A DNA stretch of 64,000 nucleotides from Anabaena cylindrica PCC 7122 (GCF_000317695.1 NC_019771.1:5074001-5138000), one strand, 5' to 3'; shown: positions 41,666 to 51,106, counted from the first letter of the stretch. A program made the numbers and translations. Notes: generated by a model not told the origin, from the letters alone.

Positions 41666-42029
41666 TACTCTGAATGCTGTTGATACTATCCAAGGATGGT
41701 TAGTTAATCAAATTGCCACACAACTGGGTATCAATGCTCAAACTATCAAAGTTACTGAACCTTTGACTCGCTATGGTTTAGATTCCATTGACTCTGTAAC
41801 TATCGTTGGTGATATGGAAGATTGGTTAGATGCAGAACTGCCTTCCACTTTACTTTGGGACTATCCAACTATTGAAAAAGCTGCTCAATATTTAGTCAAT
41901 GAACTGAGTGTATTACCTTCCGCAACCACTGTTACCAAAGCAGCTGCTGTTGCCAGCAAACCAAAAGAAGAAACAACTATCCAAGGCAAAGGCTGGGGTG
42001 GAATTTGGAGCAAAATTAGTGGTAGCTGA
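41631..42029 (+). CDS. Acyl carrier protein
   Basis: A 132-residue carrier protein with the phosphopantetheine attachment site Ser52 in RYGLDSIDSVTIVGD and the helix III DYPTIEKAAQYL motif. A C-terminal tail of about 40 residues (KAAAVASKPKEETTIQGKGWGGIWSK) is an extension beyond the normal 80-90 residue ACP. The reading frame begins 35 bp before the end of the dehydrogenase gene, indicating tight co-translation. It probably accepts the acyl group from the FAAL. Confidence 0.9.
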   Translation: MMQVQNSNSKLNTLNAVDTIQGWLVNQIATQLGINAQTIKVTEPLTRYGLDSIDSVTIVGDMEDWLDAELPSTLLWDYPTIEKAAQYLVNELSVLPSATTVTKAAAVASKPKEETTIQGKGWGGIWSKISGS

Positions 42030-42092
42030 TGTTGGGGGAAATGGGGGAGGAAATTATAGCAATTTTCGGGTAGATGAACTCATTTTTTGTCT

Positions 42093-42120
42093 CACGCAGA
42101 GGCGCAGAGGCACAGAGAGA
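42093..42120 (+). repeat. 28-bp repeat, left copy
   Basis: CACGCAGAGGCGCAGAGG followed by CACAGAGAGA. An exact inverted copy lies at 44704-44731, so the MBOAT and SGNH genes sit between perfect 28-bp inverted repeats. A related direct copy is at about 62940-62965. Confidence 0.8.
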
Positions 42121-42225
42121 GATTAAGAGTGTGGTCTAAATACATGAAAAATGTTGTAACTAATTTACCCATTAGTTGAGTAGTTTATATATTTCACGCA
42201 TTTCTTAGACTGGAGGCAGGGTGAA

Positions 42226-43689
42226 TTGAATTTCTCGGAGTTTTCCTTCTGGTGGGTGCTACTGCTATTTAGCATCCCTTATTTTACAGTCCGTTATGTT
42301 GCCAAGTCTTTGAACCTGTGGAGAGGTATTTTCGACACAGTTGGCTTGGTATCAATGTCGTTGTTCTTGTTTCTCAACGCTTCCAAGTCTAGTTTTATCA
42401 TCTTTATCTGCGAAATTATTTTCAACTACGCGATGGTGTGGTTGATGTTGAGGCAAGAAAAATGGCAAGCTAAAGCGATCGCTACGATTGTAGTAGTTAT
42501 AGATGTTGCTATCCTCGCCTATTTCAAATACCTGAACTTTTTTGTTGAAGATGTTTTGGGCTTAGTCATACCAGGATTGGCAACAAATTGGCAATCAAAG
42601 TCTATCCCTGGTATGGGTTCTATCCCTCCTGGATTGTCGTTTTATACTTTCCAGATGGTGGCATTTGTGGTTGATTCCTACAAAAGCGCCAAAAAACAAC
42701 CCATTGCAGCTTTAGATTACGTCAACTTTGTCTCCTTTTTCCCCCAAGTTGTCGCAGGGCCAATCGAACGTCGGGCTGATTTCTTTCCCCAGATTGAAAA
42801 CTTTCAGTTCAAATTTACACTTGATAACTTTGAATCTGGTTTTCGATGGCTATCTCTAGGACTATTTATGAAGTTTGTCCTAGCTGACAATATTTCACCA
42901 TACATCAAAGTAGATCAAGTTGATAATCCTTGGTTAGTCTGGTTTTTTGCCTTTTTATTTACGCTGCAAATTTATTTTGATTTTGGTGGATATAGTTTTA
43001 TAGCCTTGGGTTTAGCAAAATTTTTAGGTGTTAACTTAACCCTGAATTTCCTCGCTCCCTATACTTCCCAGAGTATTAACGAGTTTTGGCGCAGATGGCA
43101 CGTCACTCTCAGCACTTGGTTTCGGGACTATGTTTTTCTACCTTTAATGGGTAAAAACATGAAATTAGCGCCATTCTATTTATTTATTACATTTACCCTA
43201 TCTGGTTTTTGGCATGGAGCAGCCTGGAACTTCATTATTTGGGGAGCTTATCATGGACTACTGCTGTTAGTACTGCGTTATGCAGGAAGACCTTTTTATA
43301 AATTTTTAGGACAGCAAAAATTCCTCATGCCTCAGTTCATTTCCTGGGCTTTGACCTTTGGATCTATCATTTTAGGATGTTTGTTTTTTATGGAAACCAA
43401 TACTTTGCGGTTAGTAGAAAAACTGAAAGTTTTGGTAACTCCTGGGAATTATTCTTTATCTAACTTGGGTGAAGCTTTGACATTCTTTAATGGGAATGGA
43501 GCAGCAGCTTTAGTATTAACTTTAGTGCTGTCTATAGGACTATTGTTAATGGAACAAATTGGAGTTTGGCGACAAGGAGAAACTGAATATGATTTATTAA
43601 TTTCTCCTTGGGTATCGCGGGTGCTTTTAGTGCTGACTATTTTATTTGCGGCTAATACACCTTCACCGTTTATTTACTTTGAGTTCTAG
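42226..43689 (+). CDS. MBOAT family O-acyltransferase (DltB/AlgI-like)
   Basis: A polytopic membrane O-acyltransferase of 487 residues with about ten hydrophobic segments. The family signature INEFWRRWHVTLSTWFRDYVFLPLMG (about residues 284-309) and the catalytic His330 in SGFWHGAAWNFIIWGAYHG are intact. DltB and AlgI relatives take an acyl group from a cytoplasmic donor and pass it through the membrane to an outer acceptor. The start is a TTG at 42226 with GGAGG at 42212-42216. It lies 196 bp after the ACP gene and 45 bp before an SGNH-type gene, like the dltB-dltD and algI-algJ/X arrangements. Confidence 0.92.
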   Translation: MNFSEFSFWWVLLLFSIPYFTVRYVAKSLNLWRGIFDTVGLVSMSLFLFLNASKSSFIIFICEIIFNYAMVWLMLRQEKWQAKAIATIVVVIDVAILAYFKYLNFFVEDVLGLVIPGLATNWQSKSIPGMGSIPPGLSFYTFQMVAFVVDSYKSAKKQPIAALDYVNFVSFFPQVVAGPIERRADFFPQIENFQFKFTLDNFESGFRWLSLGLFMKFVLADNISPYIKVDQVDNPWLVWFFAFLFTLQIYFDFGGYSFIALGLAKFLGVNLTLNFLAPYTSQSINEFWRRWHVTLSTWFRDYVFLPLMGKNMKLAPFYLFITFTLSGFWHGAAWNFIIWGAYHGLLLLVLRYAGRPFYKFLGQQKFLMPQFISWALTFGSIILGCLFFMETNTLRLVEKLKVLVTPGNYSLSNLGEALTFFNGNGAAALVLTLVLSIGLLLMEQIGVWRQGETEYDLLISPWVSRVLLVLTILFAANTPSPFIYFEF

Positions 43690-43734
43690 ATTCAGTCCTC
43701 AGTTAAAACTCTTAACTGTCACCTGTCACCTGTT

Positions 43735-44667
43735 ATGAAAAAGTTTCTCAGATTTTCTAGTTGGTTTGCGATCGCTACTTTAACTTGGGGTGTTGGTTAT
43801 TTCTACAATGCCCGTTATGGTGGTGAACTTAGCTGGTTGCGGATGATGTATGAGCAAAAAATGGCCATAGCGAAGGAAGTACAAACACCCCAGCGGATTC
43901 TCATTGTCGGTGGATCTGGCGCTCACTACACAGTAGATGCAGGTCTAATACAACAAAAATTGGGAATCCCCACCCTCAACATAGCCACAGATGGACCCAT
44001 CGGTTTAGATGTAATTTTGCCTAGTATTTCTGATGTCATCAAAAAAGGCGATATTGTCATTCTTATTCCCGAATATTTATTGTTACTAGATAAAGATGGA
44101 TGGGGCGATCGCTCTGGTCAATTTGGTGTTGCTATCGGTAAACCCGGTTTAGGAAACGTACCCCCCAAGCAACTAGCTCAAGACTTGATGTTATTAGGTA
44201 TACCCTCCCTACGCGCCGCCACTAAATCATCTTTAGATTTGGTAGAAAAAGGTCATTTAACAGGCTATTATTCTGACCCAGTTACAGCCAAAGGTGATCC
44301 AACAGTCATGAAAAAACGGACTAAAAGCGAATGGTGGAAATTGAAAATCAATGATAGCATTTCTCCTCATTCTCTAAAACGGATTCAGCAATTTAAACAA
44401 GAAATTGAAGCCAAAGAAGCAACTCTGGTATTAGCGCTTTCTTGGATTTATGGCAGCACTGATACTAAAACCCTCAATAATATCCGCAAAACAGCGGAAG
44501 ATTTAGGCAAAATTGCCCCTGTACTTTATAACAAAGAAACCTTAAACATTAAGACTGATTCTAGCTTATTTGCTGATACTCATTATCATCTTAATCCTGA
44601 TGGTCGCCGGACTCGAAGCATTGAACTTGTAGAACAGTTTAAAGCTGTAAATATAGCTCGTAATTAA
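43735..44667 (+). CDS. SGNH-hydrolase-like exported protein (DltD/AlgX-type)
   Basis: 310 residues with an N-terminal signal anchor (residues 5-22, RFSSWFAIATLTWGVGYFY). An SGNH block I-like ILIVGGSGAHYTVDAG has nucleophile candidate Ser61. A C-terminal FADTHYHLNPDGRR has Asp281 and His285 as candidate catalytic residues (D-x3-H-L-N-x2-G). The SGNH match is by motif and by position after an MBOAT gene; overall family is not certain. In Dlt and alginate acetylation systems such a protein completes acyl transfer outside the membrane. Confidence 0.72.
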   Translation: MKKFLRFSSWFAIATLTWGVGYFYNARYGGELSWLRMMYEQKMAIAKEVQTPQRILIVGGSGAHYTVDAGLIQQKLGIPTLNIATDGPIGLDVILPSISDVIKKGDIVILIPEYLLLLDKDGWGDRSGQFGVAIGKPGLGNVPPKQLAQDLMLLGIPSLRAATKSSLDLVEKGHLTGYYSDPVTAKGDPTVMKKRTKSEWWKLKINDSISPHSLKRIQQFKQEIEAKEATLVLALSWIYGSTDTKTLNNIRKTAEDLGKIAPVLYNKETLNIKTDSSLFADTHYHLNPDGRRTRSIELVEQFKAVNIARN

Positions 44668-44703
44668 GTCAAACTTAAATAAAAAAATCTATTTTTATCT
44701 GTT

Positions 44704-44731
44704 TCTCTCTGTGCCTCTGCGCCTCTGCGTG
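44704..44731 (-). repeat. 28-bp repeat, right inverted copy
   Basis: Exact reverse complement of 42093-42120 (TCTCTCTGTGCCTCTGCG, then CCTCTGCGTG). Located between the SGNH gene and the NAD(P)H dehydrogenase gene. Confidence 0.8.
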
Positions 44732-44758
44732 CAATAAAAAAAGACAAAACCATAACTC

Positions 44759-45982
44759 ATGTATGAAATAAAAGACAAAATTCCTCAAAAAGGTAAGCTA
44801 AAACAACCGTATCCGTTGCGGATTTGCATTTTAGGTGGTGGGTTTGGTGGGCTATATACGGCTTTAGAATTAGGAAAAATTGCTCAAATTCGTCAGCCTG
44901 ATTATGAGATTACTTTAATTGAAAAACGAGCGCATTTCTTATTTACTCCTTTACTTTATGAAGTCGTAACAGGAGAATTACATAATGGCGAAATTGCCCC
45001 AACTTATAAAAAATTGCTTTCAGATAGTCAAGCTCAATTTTATCAGGCAGAAATTCAAGGTGTTGACTTAGAAAACCAATTAGTAAACTTGCAAAATGGA
45101 GAAATACTAACTTATGATTATTTAGTATTAGCTGTTGGCAAAGAAACAAGATTAGATGTAGTCCCAGGTGCAACAAAATATGCTCGCACCTTTCGCACTT
45201 TGGCTGATGCTGAATATTTAAAAAACCGATTGCAGTTTTTGGAAGCATCGAATATACCATTAATTCGGATAGCTATAGCTGGAGCAGGCCCCAATGGTGT
45301 AGAAATAGCTTGTAAATTGGCAGATAGGCTCAAAAAACGCGGAGAAATTCGCTTAATTGACAGAGGAAATGAAATACTTAAAACCTTCTCTAAAGGTAGT
45401 CGTACTGCATCATATAGAGCTTTAGTTAAACGGGGTGTGAGAATAGAATTAGACACCAATATCGAAGCTATCAAACCTGATGCAATTATTGTTAATCATC
45501 ACGGTACAACTCATAAATTTCAGACAGATTTAGTGTTGTGGACAGGAGGAAATCAATCAATTGAATGGGTAAAAAATCTAAATTGTCAACATAATCAACA
45601 AGGACAATTAATTGCTACACCAACTTTGCAACTAGCAGGATATCCAAATGTATTTGTCTTAGGAGATTTGGCAGAAATTCGAGATATTCAAGGTAACGAA
45701 TCTCCTGCTACAGCCCAAGCAGCCTTTCAACAAGCTCCCTGTGCGGCTCGTAATATCCGGGCAAAAATCACAGGACGTAAATTAAAGCCATTTAGTTACT
45801 TACACCTGGGAGAAATGCTGACATTAGGTATTAAGAATGCTGTAGTTTATAGCTTTGGTATCACCTTAGATGGTAATCTAGCTCGCATTATTCGCCGAGG
45901 AGTGTATATTCAACGTTTACCAACTCTCAAACATAAACTTCAAGTAGCTAAAAGGTGGATATTTGGAAAAATGAAAAAATAG
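44759..45982 (+). CDS. Type II NAD(P)H:quinone oxidoreductase, NdbB-like
   Basis: A 407-residue single-subunit flavoprotein that transfers electrons from NAD(P)H to a membrane quinone without pumping protons. FAD-binding RICILGGGFGGLYTALELG (residues 21-39), NAD-binding IAIAGAGPNGVEIACKL (about 168-184) and the second FAD motif NVFVLGDLAE are intact. The C-terminus (LGEMLTLGIKNAVVYSFGITLDG, then RRGVYIQRLPTLKHKL) resembles the NdbB/NDC1 group, which reduces demethylphylloquinone. Assignment to NdbB rather than NdbA or NdbC is by overall resemblance only. Probably independent of the upstream acylation cluster. Confidence 0.85.
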   Translation: MYEIKDKIPQKGKLKQPYPLRICILGGGFGGLYTALELGKIAQIRQPDYEITLIEKRAHFLFTPLLYEVVTGELHNGEIAPTYKKLLSDSQAQFYQAEIQGVDLENQLVNLQNGEILTYDYLVLAVGKETRLDVVPGATKYARTFRTLADAEYLKNRLQFLEASNIPLIRIAIAGAGPNGVEIACKLADRLKKRGEIRLIDRGNEILKTFSKGSRTASYRALVKRGVRIELDTNIEAIKPDAIIVNHHGTTHKFQTDLVLWTGGNQSIEWVKNLNCQHNQQGQLIATPTLQLAGYPNVFVLGDLAEIRDIQGNESPATAQAAFQQAPCAARNIRAKITGRKLKPFSYLHLGEMLTLGIKNAVVYSFGITLDGNLARIIRRGVYIQRLPTLKHKLQVAKRWIFGKMKK

Positions 45983-46072
45983 GAATCAGAAGTAAAAACT
46001 GCTTAACCTTTAAAATTTAGTCCTCAATATTTTATAAATCCCAAATTTATTTATATTCTTCCTTCTTCCTTC

Positions 46073-46097
46073 GCGTCCTTCGCGTCTTCGCGGTTTA
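46073..46097. repeat. CGCGTCCTTCGCGTCTTCGCGG repeat (inverted relative to 15869)
   Basis: Copy of the GAACCGCGAAGG-type intergenic repeat in inverted orientation, just upstream of the HTTM gene. Confidence 0.65.
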
Positions 46098-46107
46098 TTA
46101 AAAAATT

Positions 46108-47921
46108 ATGACCATTCACGAACAAACATCAAAAACATCCTGGAAAAAAATCTAGAAACTATCTTAGGACTAGATATACGATCGCTTGCAGTTTTTCGCA
46201 TCGGTATCTCCTTAATCATTCTCACAGATTTATTGACCCGCTTTAGAGATATTACCGCTCACTATACAGATGTCGGTGTTCTTCCCCGTACTTTACTCAA
46301 AGAAATCGCTAAAACTGGACATTGGTCTTTACACGCCATTAGTGGTGAACCGATTTTTCAGGTACTATTATTTGCGATCGCAACTTTGATGGCGCTTTTG
46401 ATGTTAGTGGGTTATCGCACTAGAGTTGCTGTCATTGCTTCCTGGGTATTGCTCATCTCCCTCCACAATCGCAATCCAGCCCTAATTTTCGCTGCGGATG
46501 ATGTCCTCCGCGCTCTCATGTTTTGGGCTATGTTCCTGCCTTTAGGAGCTTGTTATTCCCTTGATAGTGCGCTGAATACTTCTCAACGTCAGTTACCAGA
46601 AAGAGTGTTATCTGGTGCTACATTCGCTCTCATGTGTCAGCAGTGCTTTATTTATATCTTCTCAGCTGCAATTAAAACTAAAAGTCCCATTTGGGTTGAT
46701 GGTAGCGCCGTTTATTATGCTTTGAGTTTTGACCAGTATGTTACTTCTTTTGGTCATTTTCTCCTTAATTTTCAGCCGATTTTAAATATCTTCACTAAAA
46801 TTACTTTGGTGCTGGAATGGATTGGACCATTGGTGATATTCATTCCTTTTCGGAATAGCTGGTTTCGCTTGGGTGCAGTTCTGACTTTTATCGGACTTCA
46901 CGCCGGATTTGCTTTAACTTTGAATATCGGCATTTTTCCATTTTTGAGTATTTTTAGTTGGTTAGCATTCCTCCCTAGTTCTTTTTGGCATAGTTTAGAA
47001 AAGCGGTTACAAACACCAGCACGTCAGGGTTTAACAATTTATTTTGATCGTGATTGTGGGTTTTGTAAAAAAGTAGTGCATATATTAAGAACGCTGTTGA
47101 TTTTGCCAGGAACACCGTTATTAATGGCGCAGGAATACCCGGATATTTATGCTGATATGGAAGCGTATAATTCTTGGGTAATTGAAGATTGGCAAGGAAA
47201 GCGATATTTTAAGTTTAAAGGTATTGCTTATGTGGTGAGCTTGTCGCCGATATTTAAATTTTTAGTGCCTGTGTTGACTTGGAAACCTGTAATGGCAGGG
47301 GGTACAAAGTTTTATGAAGCGATCGCATCTAACCGTAAATTCGCTGGTAATTTCACTAAACCTTTGAAATTCCGTCCTCTGGAAGTTCGTAAATCTCGCT
47401 TTTTGAATATTTTGGCTGTGGTACTGTTAATCTACGCTTTGATTTGGAATATCAGTAGTTATGCTCCTGATTTATTCAAGCGGAAAATATGGCAAAATAC
47501 AGAAATTCTTGGACGAGTTACACGACTTGATCAATCTTGGAGCATTTTTGCACCTGCACCCCCCAGAGATGATGGATGGCATATAATTCCTGGTAGTCTG
47601 AAAAATGGCAGCGAGGTAGATATTTTCCGAGGTGGGAGTGCTGTGAATTGGGATAAACCTAGCTTGGGTGTCAGAAGTGCTATTTATCACAATATGCAAT
47701 GGCGCACTTACTTTATTAATCTCAATCGAGCAGTTGGTAAAAAGCTTTATCCTCTTTATGGAAAATATCTCTGTCACGTTTGGAATAATCAACATAAGGG
47801 TAGTGAAAAACTAGAGAAATTCAAAATTTACTTTATGGATGAGCGTACTGTTCCACCTGGTGAAAAGCAAACTGTAGAGAAAAAGCTCACTTGGGAACAG
47901 TCTTGTTCTGATATCCCTTAG
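46108..47921 (+). CDS. HTTM-DCC1 membrane protein with a frameshift near the start
   Basis: Membrane protein with an HTTM (horizontally transferred transmembrane, vitamin K-dependent gamma-carboxylase-like) domain in the first half and a DCC1-like thiol-disulfide domain (DUF393) with YFDRDCGFCKKVVHIL in the middle. The long open part runs from a TTG at 46233. The natural start is ATG 46108 (MTIHEQTSKTSWKK), from which the frame stops at TAG 46152-46154. Adding one base to the seven-A run at 46144-46150 restores a continuous protein (NLETILGLDIRSLAVFRIGIS). It is therefore a frameshifted gene, a base-calling error, or a slippage site. Confidence 0.75.
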
Positions 47922-47932
47922 AAACTATTTTC

Positions 47933-48079
47933 TAGGACTTACGCATTGACAAAATTTATCAAATATGAATTGTGAATTGTATCTCTTGCGGGGTGCGTCA
48001 GACACGACAATTTAGCAGACAACAGATTTGCTCTATCTGACGCACCGCACTAATTAATAGGCGATTCCAAAAGCCTCGA
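47933..48079. mobile_element. Truncated MITE-like element
   Basis: Starts with TAGGACTTACGCA (47933-47945) and matches the reverse complement of the full element at 58615-58813 through its two TGACGCACC/GGTGCGTCA palindromic blocks up to GATTCCAAAAGCCT. The second terminal repeat is absent. Confidence 0.7.
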
Positions 48080-48190
48080 TTGTGTACTGCTTTCGATATG
48101 AGACTAGAAATTCATTTTCAGGTGTCAAACATGGCTATTGCTGTGTGATGCTTGGGGCGCTCATAATTTAGCATAGATTTAAATCAATGT

Positions 48191-48215
48191 TATGGATTGG
48201 ATAATCCAATCCATA
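48191..48215. promoter_or_regulatory. Perfect 25-bp palindrome upstream of ndhF3
   Basis: TATGGATTGGAT (48191-48202), central A, ATCCAATCCATA (48204-48215). It lies 200 bp before the ndhF3 ATG, with no T-run after it, so an operator or a folded element is more likely than a terminator. Possible control site for the CO2-uptake operon; inference only. Confidence 0.45.
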
Positions 48216-48414
48216 GAAATATAAGAATAAATTAGAGTACATATCGTTAATTTGTGTAATTAACTGATTCATTTTTGGTAAAAATCACGGTAAGCTATAA
48301 CCTAATAATATTAAGCAAAGATAAATTGCCTTGATTTAATCACAAGAAACTACAGGGATCAACGATAAATAATACCCTGTAAGGGGTTTTTCATACAAAT
48401 ATAGAGGTAAATTC

Positions 48415-50274
48415 ATGTTTGAGTCACTGCTAGAGACCGTTTGGTTGGTCCCTTGCTATGCTTTATTAGGTGGTATTTTAGCTTTACCTTGGTCGCCGGG
48501 TATTATTCGTCGTACAGGATCAAGACCAGCAGGTTACGTCAATTTAGTGATGACGTTCTTCTCTCTTTTGCATTCGGTCTTAGCATTTACAGCTACCTGG
48601 AATCATCCAGCAAAAGAAGTATTGATACCTTGGTTATCCACAGTTGGATTAAATCTAACTATTAATTTAGAACTGTCTTCTATTAGTGTTGGTGCATTAA
48701 TTATCATCACCGGTTTAAATTTTCTTGCCCAAGTATATGCTGTGGGCTACATGGAAAGGGACTGGGGTTGGGGACGGTTTTATTCTTTATTGGGATTATT
48801 TGAAGCTGGTTTGTGTGCCTTAGCTTTATGTAATAATCTGTTTTTCAGTTATGTAATTCTAGAAATTCTTACCCTGGGAACTTATCTATTAGTGGGTTTA
48901 TGGTTCAGTCAACCTCTGGTTGTGACTGGGGCGCGAGATGCATTTTTAACCAAACGGGTTGGTGACTTATTCTTGCTAATGGGAGTTTTGGGACTATGGA
49001 CTTTAGCCGGAACTTGGGACTATCAAGACTTAGCAATATGGGCGCAAACTGCAAAAGTAGACCAGACAATTATTACCTTAGTTTGTTTGGCTTTAATTGC
49101 TGGGCCAATGGGTAAATGCGCCCAGTTTCCCTTGCATTTGTGGTTAGATGAAGCGATGGAAGGGCCTGTTCCCAGTACCATTTTGCGGAACTCGGTGGTA
49201 GTAGCGAGTGGTGCATGGGTGCTGATTAAATTGCAACCTGTGTTTAGTTTATCCCCTGTAGCTTCTTCTGCAATGGTAGGTATTGGTACAGTGACAGCTA
49301 TTGGAGGTTCATTAATAGCGATCGCTCAAATTGACATCAAACGCTGTTTATCTTATTCTGTCAGTGCTTACATGGGACTGGTATTCATCGCTGTAGGCAC
49401 ACAACAAGATGAAGCAGCATTATTATTAGTCCTCACTCATGCTTTATCTGCTGCACTTTTAGTCATGAGTACTGGAAACATCATCTTAAACAACATCACC
49501 CAAGATGTGACCCAACTTGGTGGTTTATGGTCACGTCGTCCCATTTCCGGTTTAGCATTTATTGTGGGTACATTAGGGTTAATTGCTTTCCCCCCTTTAG
49601 GCAGTTTTTGGGCATTAGTAAAATTAGCTGATGGGTTATGGGAAACTCAACCTTGGTTAGTGGGAATTATTATTGCTGTCAATGGCTTAACTGCCTTTAG
49701 TTTAACCAGAGAATTCAGTTTAATATTTGGTGGTAAAGCCAAACAAATGAGTGAACGTTCCCCCGAAGTTATTTGGTTGATGGTTTTACCAATGATGGTT
49801 TTATTTGGCTTTGTTTTACATCTGCCTTTGGTGTTGCAAAGTTTATCTTTATTACCTGATTGGGCAATATTAAATAAAGATGTAGTACTGCTTTTAATTT
49901 GGTCTAGTATCTTTGGTTGCAGTATTAGCGGTGTCATTTATTTAGGTAACATTGCTAAACCAATACGCTTGCCGTGGAAAGGTTTACAAGATTTACTAGC
50001 TTACGACTTTTACACCCCCAAACTTTACAAGGTCACTATAATTTTCGGAGTTGCTCAACTTTCTAAATTTGCCGATATGGTTGATCGCTTCGTCGTTGAC
50101 GGCATCGTCAATTTTGTGGGTTTGTTTTCTCTATTGGGTGGGGAAAGTTTAAAATACAGCACTAATGGACAAACTCAATTTTATGCATTCACAATTTTAT
50201 TGGGAGTTGGCATTTTAGGTGCATGGATGACATGGCCTTTTTGGGGTATTCAGTTCATAGATTTAATTTTTTAA
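48415..50274 (+). CDS. ndhF3: NAD(P)H-quinone oxidoreductase subunit NdhF3-type
   Basis: Distal membrane-arm subunit (MrpA/NuoL-type) of the CO2-uptake NDH-1MS complex in thylakoid membranes. 619 residues with about 16 transmembrane helices. GPMGKCAQFPLHLWLDEAMEGPVPSTILRNSVVVASGAW (about residues 222-260) is the proton-channel region with conserved Lys and His. QIDIKRCLSYSVSAYMGLVF carries the next Lys. Following genes (carbonic anhydrase, ndhD, cup) show that it is a CO2-hydrating NDH-1 subunit (F3 or F4), not the respiratory NdhF1. F3 is favoured because CupA follows. Confidence 0.9.
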   Translation: MFESLLETVWLVPCYALLGGILALPWSPGIIRRTGSRPAGYVNLVMTFFSLLHSVLAFTATWNHPAKEVLIPWLSTVGLNLTINLELSSISVGALIIITGLNFLAQVYAVGYMERDWGWGRFYSLLGLFEAGLCALALCNNLFFSYVILEILTLGTYLLVGLWFSQPLVVTGARDAFLTKRVGDLFLLMGVLGLWTLAGTWDYQDLAIWAQTAKVDQTIITLVCLALIAGPMGKCAQFPLHLWLDEAMEGPVPSTILRNSVVVASGAWVLIKLQPVFSLSPVASSAMVGIGTVTAIGGSLIAIAQIDIKRCLSYSVSAYMGLVFIAVGTQQDEAALLLVLTHALSAALLVMSTGNIILNNITQDVTQLGGLWSRRPISGLAFIVGTLGLIAFPPLGSFWALVKLADGLWETQPWLVGIIIAVNGLTAFSLTREFSLIFGGKAKQMSERSPEVIWLMVLPMMVLFGFVLHLPLVLQSLSLLPDWAILNKDVVLLLIWSSIFGCSISGVIYLGNIAKPIRLPWKGLQDLLAYDFYTPKLYKVTIIFGVAQLSKFADMVDRFVVDGIVNFVGLFSLLGGESLKYSTNGQTQFYAFTILLGVGILGAWMTWPFWGIQFIDLIF

Positions 50275-50346
50275 ACATCTATGATTTGAGTGTCTATAAA
50301 CATCTAAAATAAGAAAATTACTTTTGAGAATCGTGAGAATAAATTA

Positions 50347-51057
50347 GTGAACATCAAACATCAAAAAAACTATCTTTCACGTCGAAATTTACTCCAATTA
50401 GGTACAGGTGCAATTGGGACTGGAGTTGCTTTAAGCGTAGCTTCCAACTTAGTTACACCTGAAGTGGCTACAGCCCAAAATATTACTAACCCTGACGAAG
50501 CAATCAAAGCATTACTGGATGGTAATGATAGATTTGCCAATAGAAAGCGGCGCTATAAAAATCAAGGTTATACACGCTTACAGGAAGTTGCCAAAGGTCA
50601 AAAACCCTTTGCTTCTATTCTTGGTTGTGCAGATTCTAGAGTACCCGCTGAAATAGTTTTTGACCAGGGATTAGGCGATTTATTTGTTTGTCGTGTTGCT
50701 GGTAATATTGCTGTTCCAGAAGAAATTGGTAGTTTAGAGTATGGCAGTTTAGTATTAGGTTCAAAAGTGATTCTTGTATTGGGACATGAAAGATGTGGTG
50801 CTGTAGATGCCACTCTTAAAGGTGAAGAAGTACCAGGACAAATTGGTAAATTAATAGAGGCAATTAAACCCGGAGTAGAAAAATCTAAAGGACAACCAGG
50901 AGATAAATTAGAGAACGCCTGTAAAGCTAACATTTTAGTGCAAATCGAAAACTTGAAATCATCACCAGTGTTATCTGAATTAATCAATGCCAAGAAACTC
51001 AAAATAGTTGGCGGTTATTACGACTTAGACACTGGTAAAGTCAGCTTAGTTAGTTAA
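50347..51057 (+). CDS. Tat-exported beta-carbonic anhydrase
   Basis: A 236-residue beta-class carbonic anhydrase. Zn ligands Cys94, His147 and Cys150 with the Asp96/Arg98 dyad appear in LGCADSRVP and LGHERCGAV. The N-terminus has a twin-arginine signal, SRRNLLQL (residues 11-18), followed by a hydrophobic stretch ending ATAQ, so the enzyme should act in the thylakoid lumen or periplasm. It resembles the EcaB-type enzyme linked to NDH-1MS. Its position between ndhF3 and ndhD3 suggests a role in supplying or recapturing CO2 for that complex. Start is GTG. Confidence 0.92.
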   Translation: MNIKHQKNYLSRRNLLQLGTGAIGTGVALSVASNLVTPEVATAQNITNPDEAIKALLDGNDRFANRKRRYKNQGYTRLQEVAKGQKPFASILGCADSRVPAEIVFDQGLGDLFVCRVAGNIAVPEEIGSLEYGSLVLGSKVILVLGHERCGAVDATLKGEEVPGQIGKLIEAIKPGVEKSKGQPGDKLENACKANILVQIENLKSSPVLSELINAKKLKIVGGYYDLDTGKVSLVS

Positions 51058-51106
51058 GTTCCTTCAATCAATTGGTAAGAGGCTTTTTATATAAGATAAT
51101 TACTTC

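Larger units (their letters stand above)
47922..48414. other. Intergenic region upstream of the ndhF3 operon
   Basis: 493 bp. It contains a truncated MITE-like element (47933-48079), a 25-bp perfect palindrome (48191-48215) and, about 45-30 bp before the ndhF3 start, a short hairpin ACCCTGTAAGGGGTTTTT that could act as an attenuator. I could not recognise an NdhR/CcmR box with confidence. Confidence 0.5.

Noticed and set aside
50598..51002. 134-residue minus-strand frame inside the carbonic anhydrase gene
   Set aside because: Antisense shadow of the Zn-binding domain coding region; no recognisable product.
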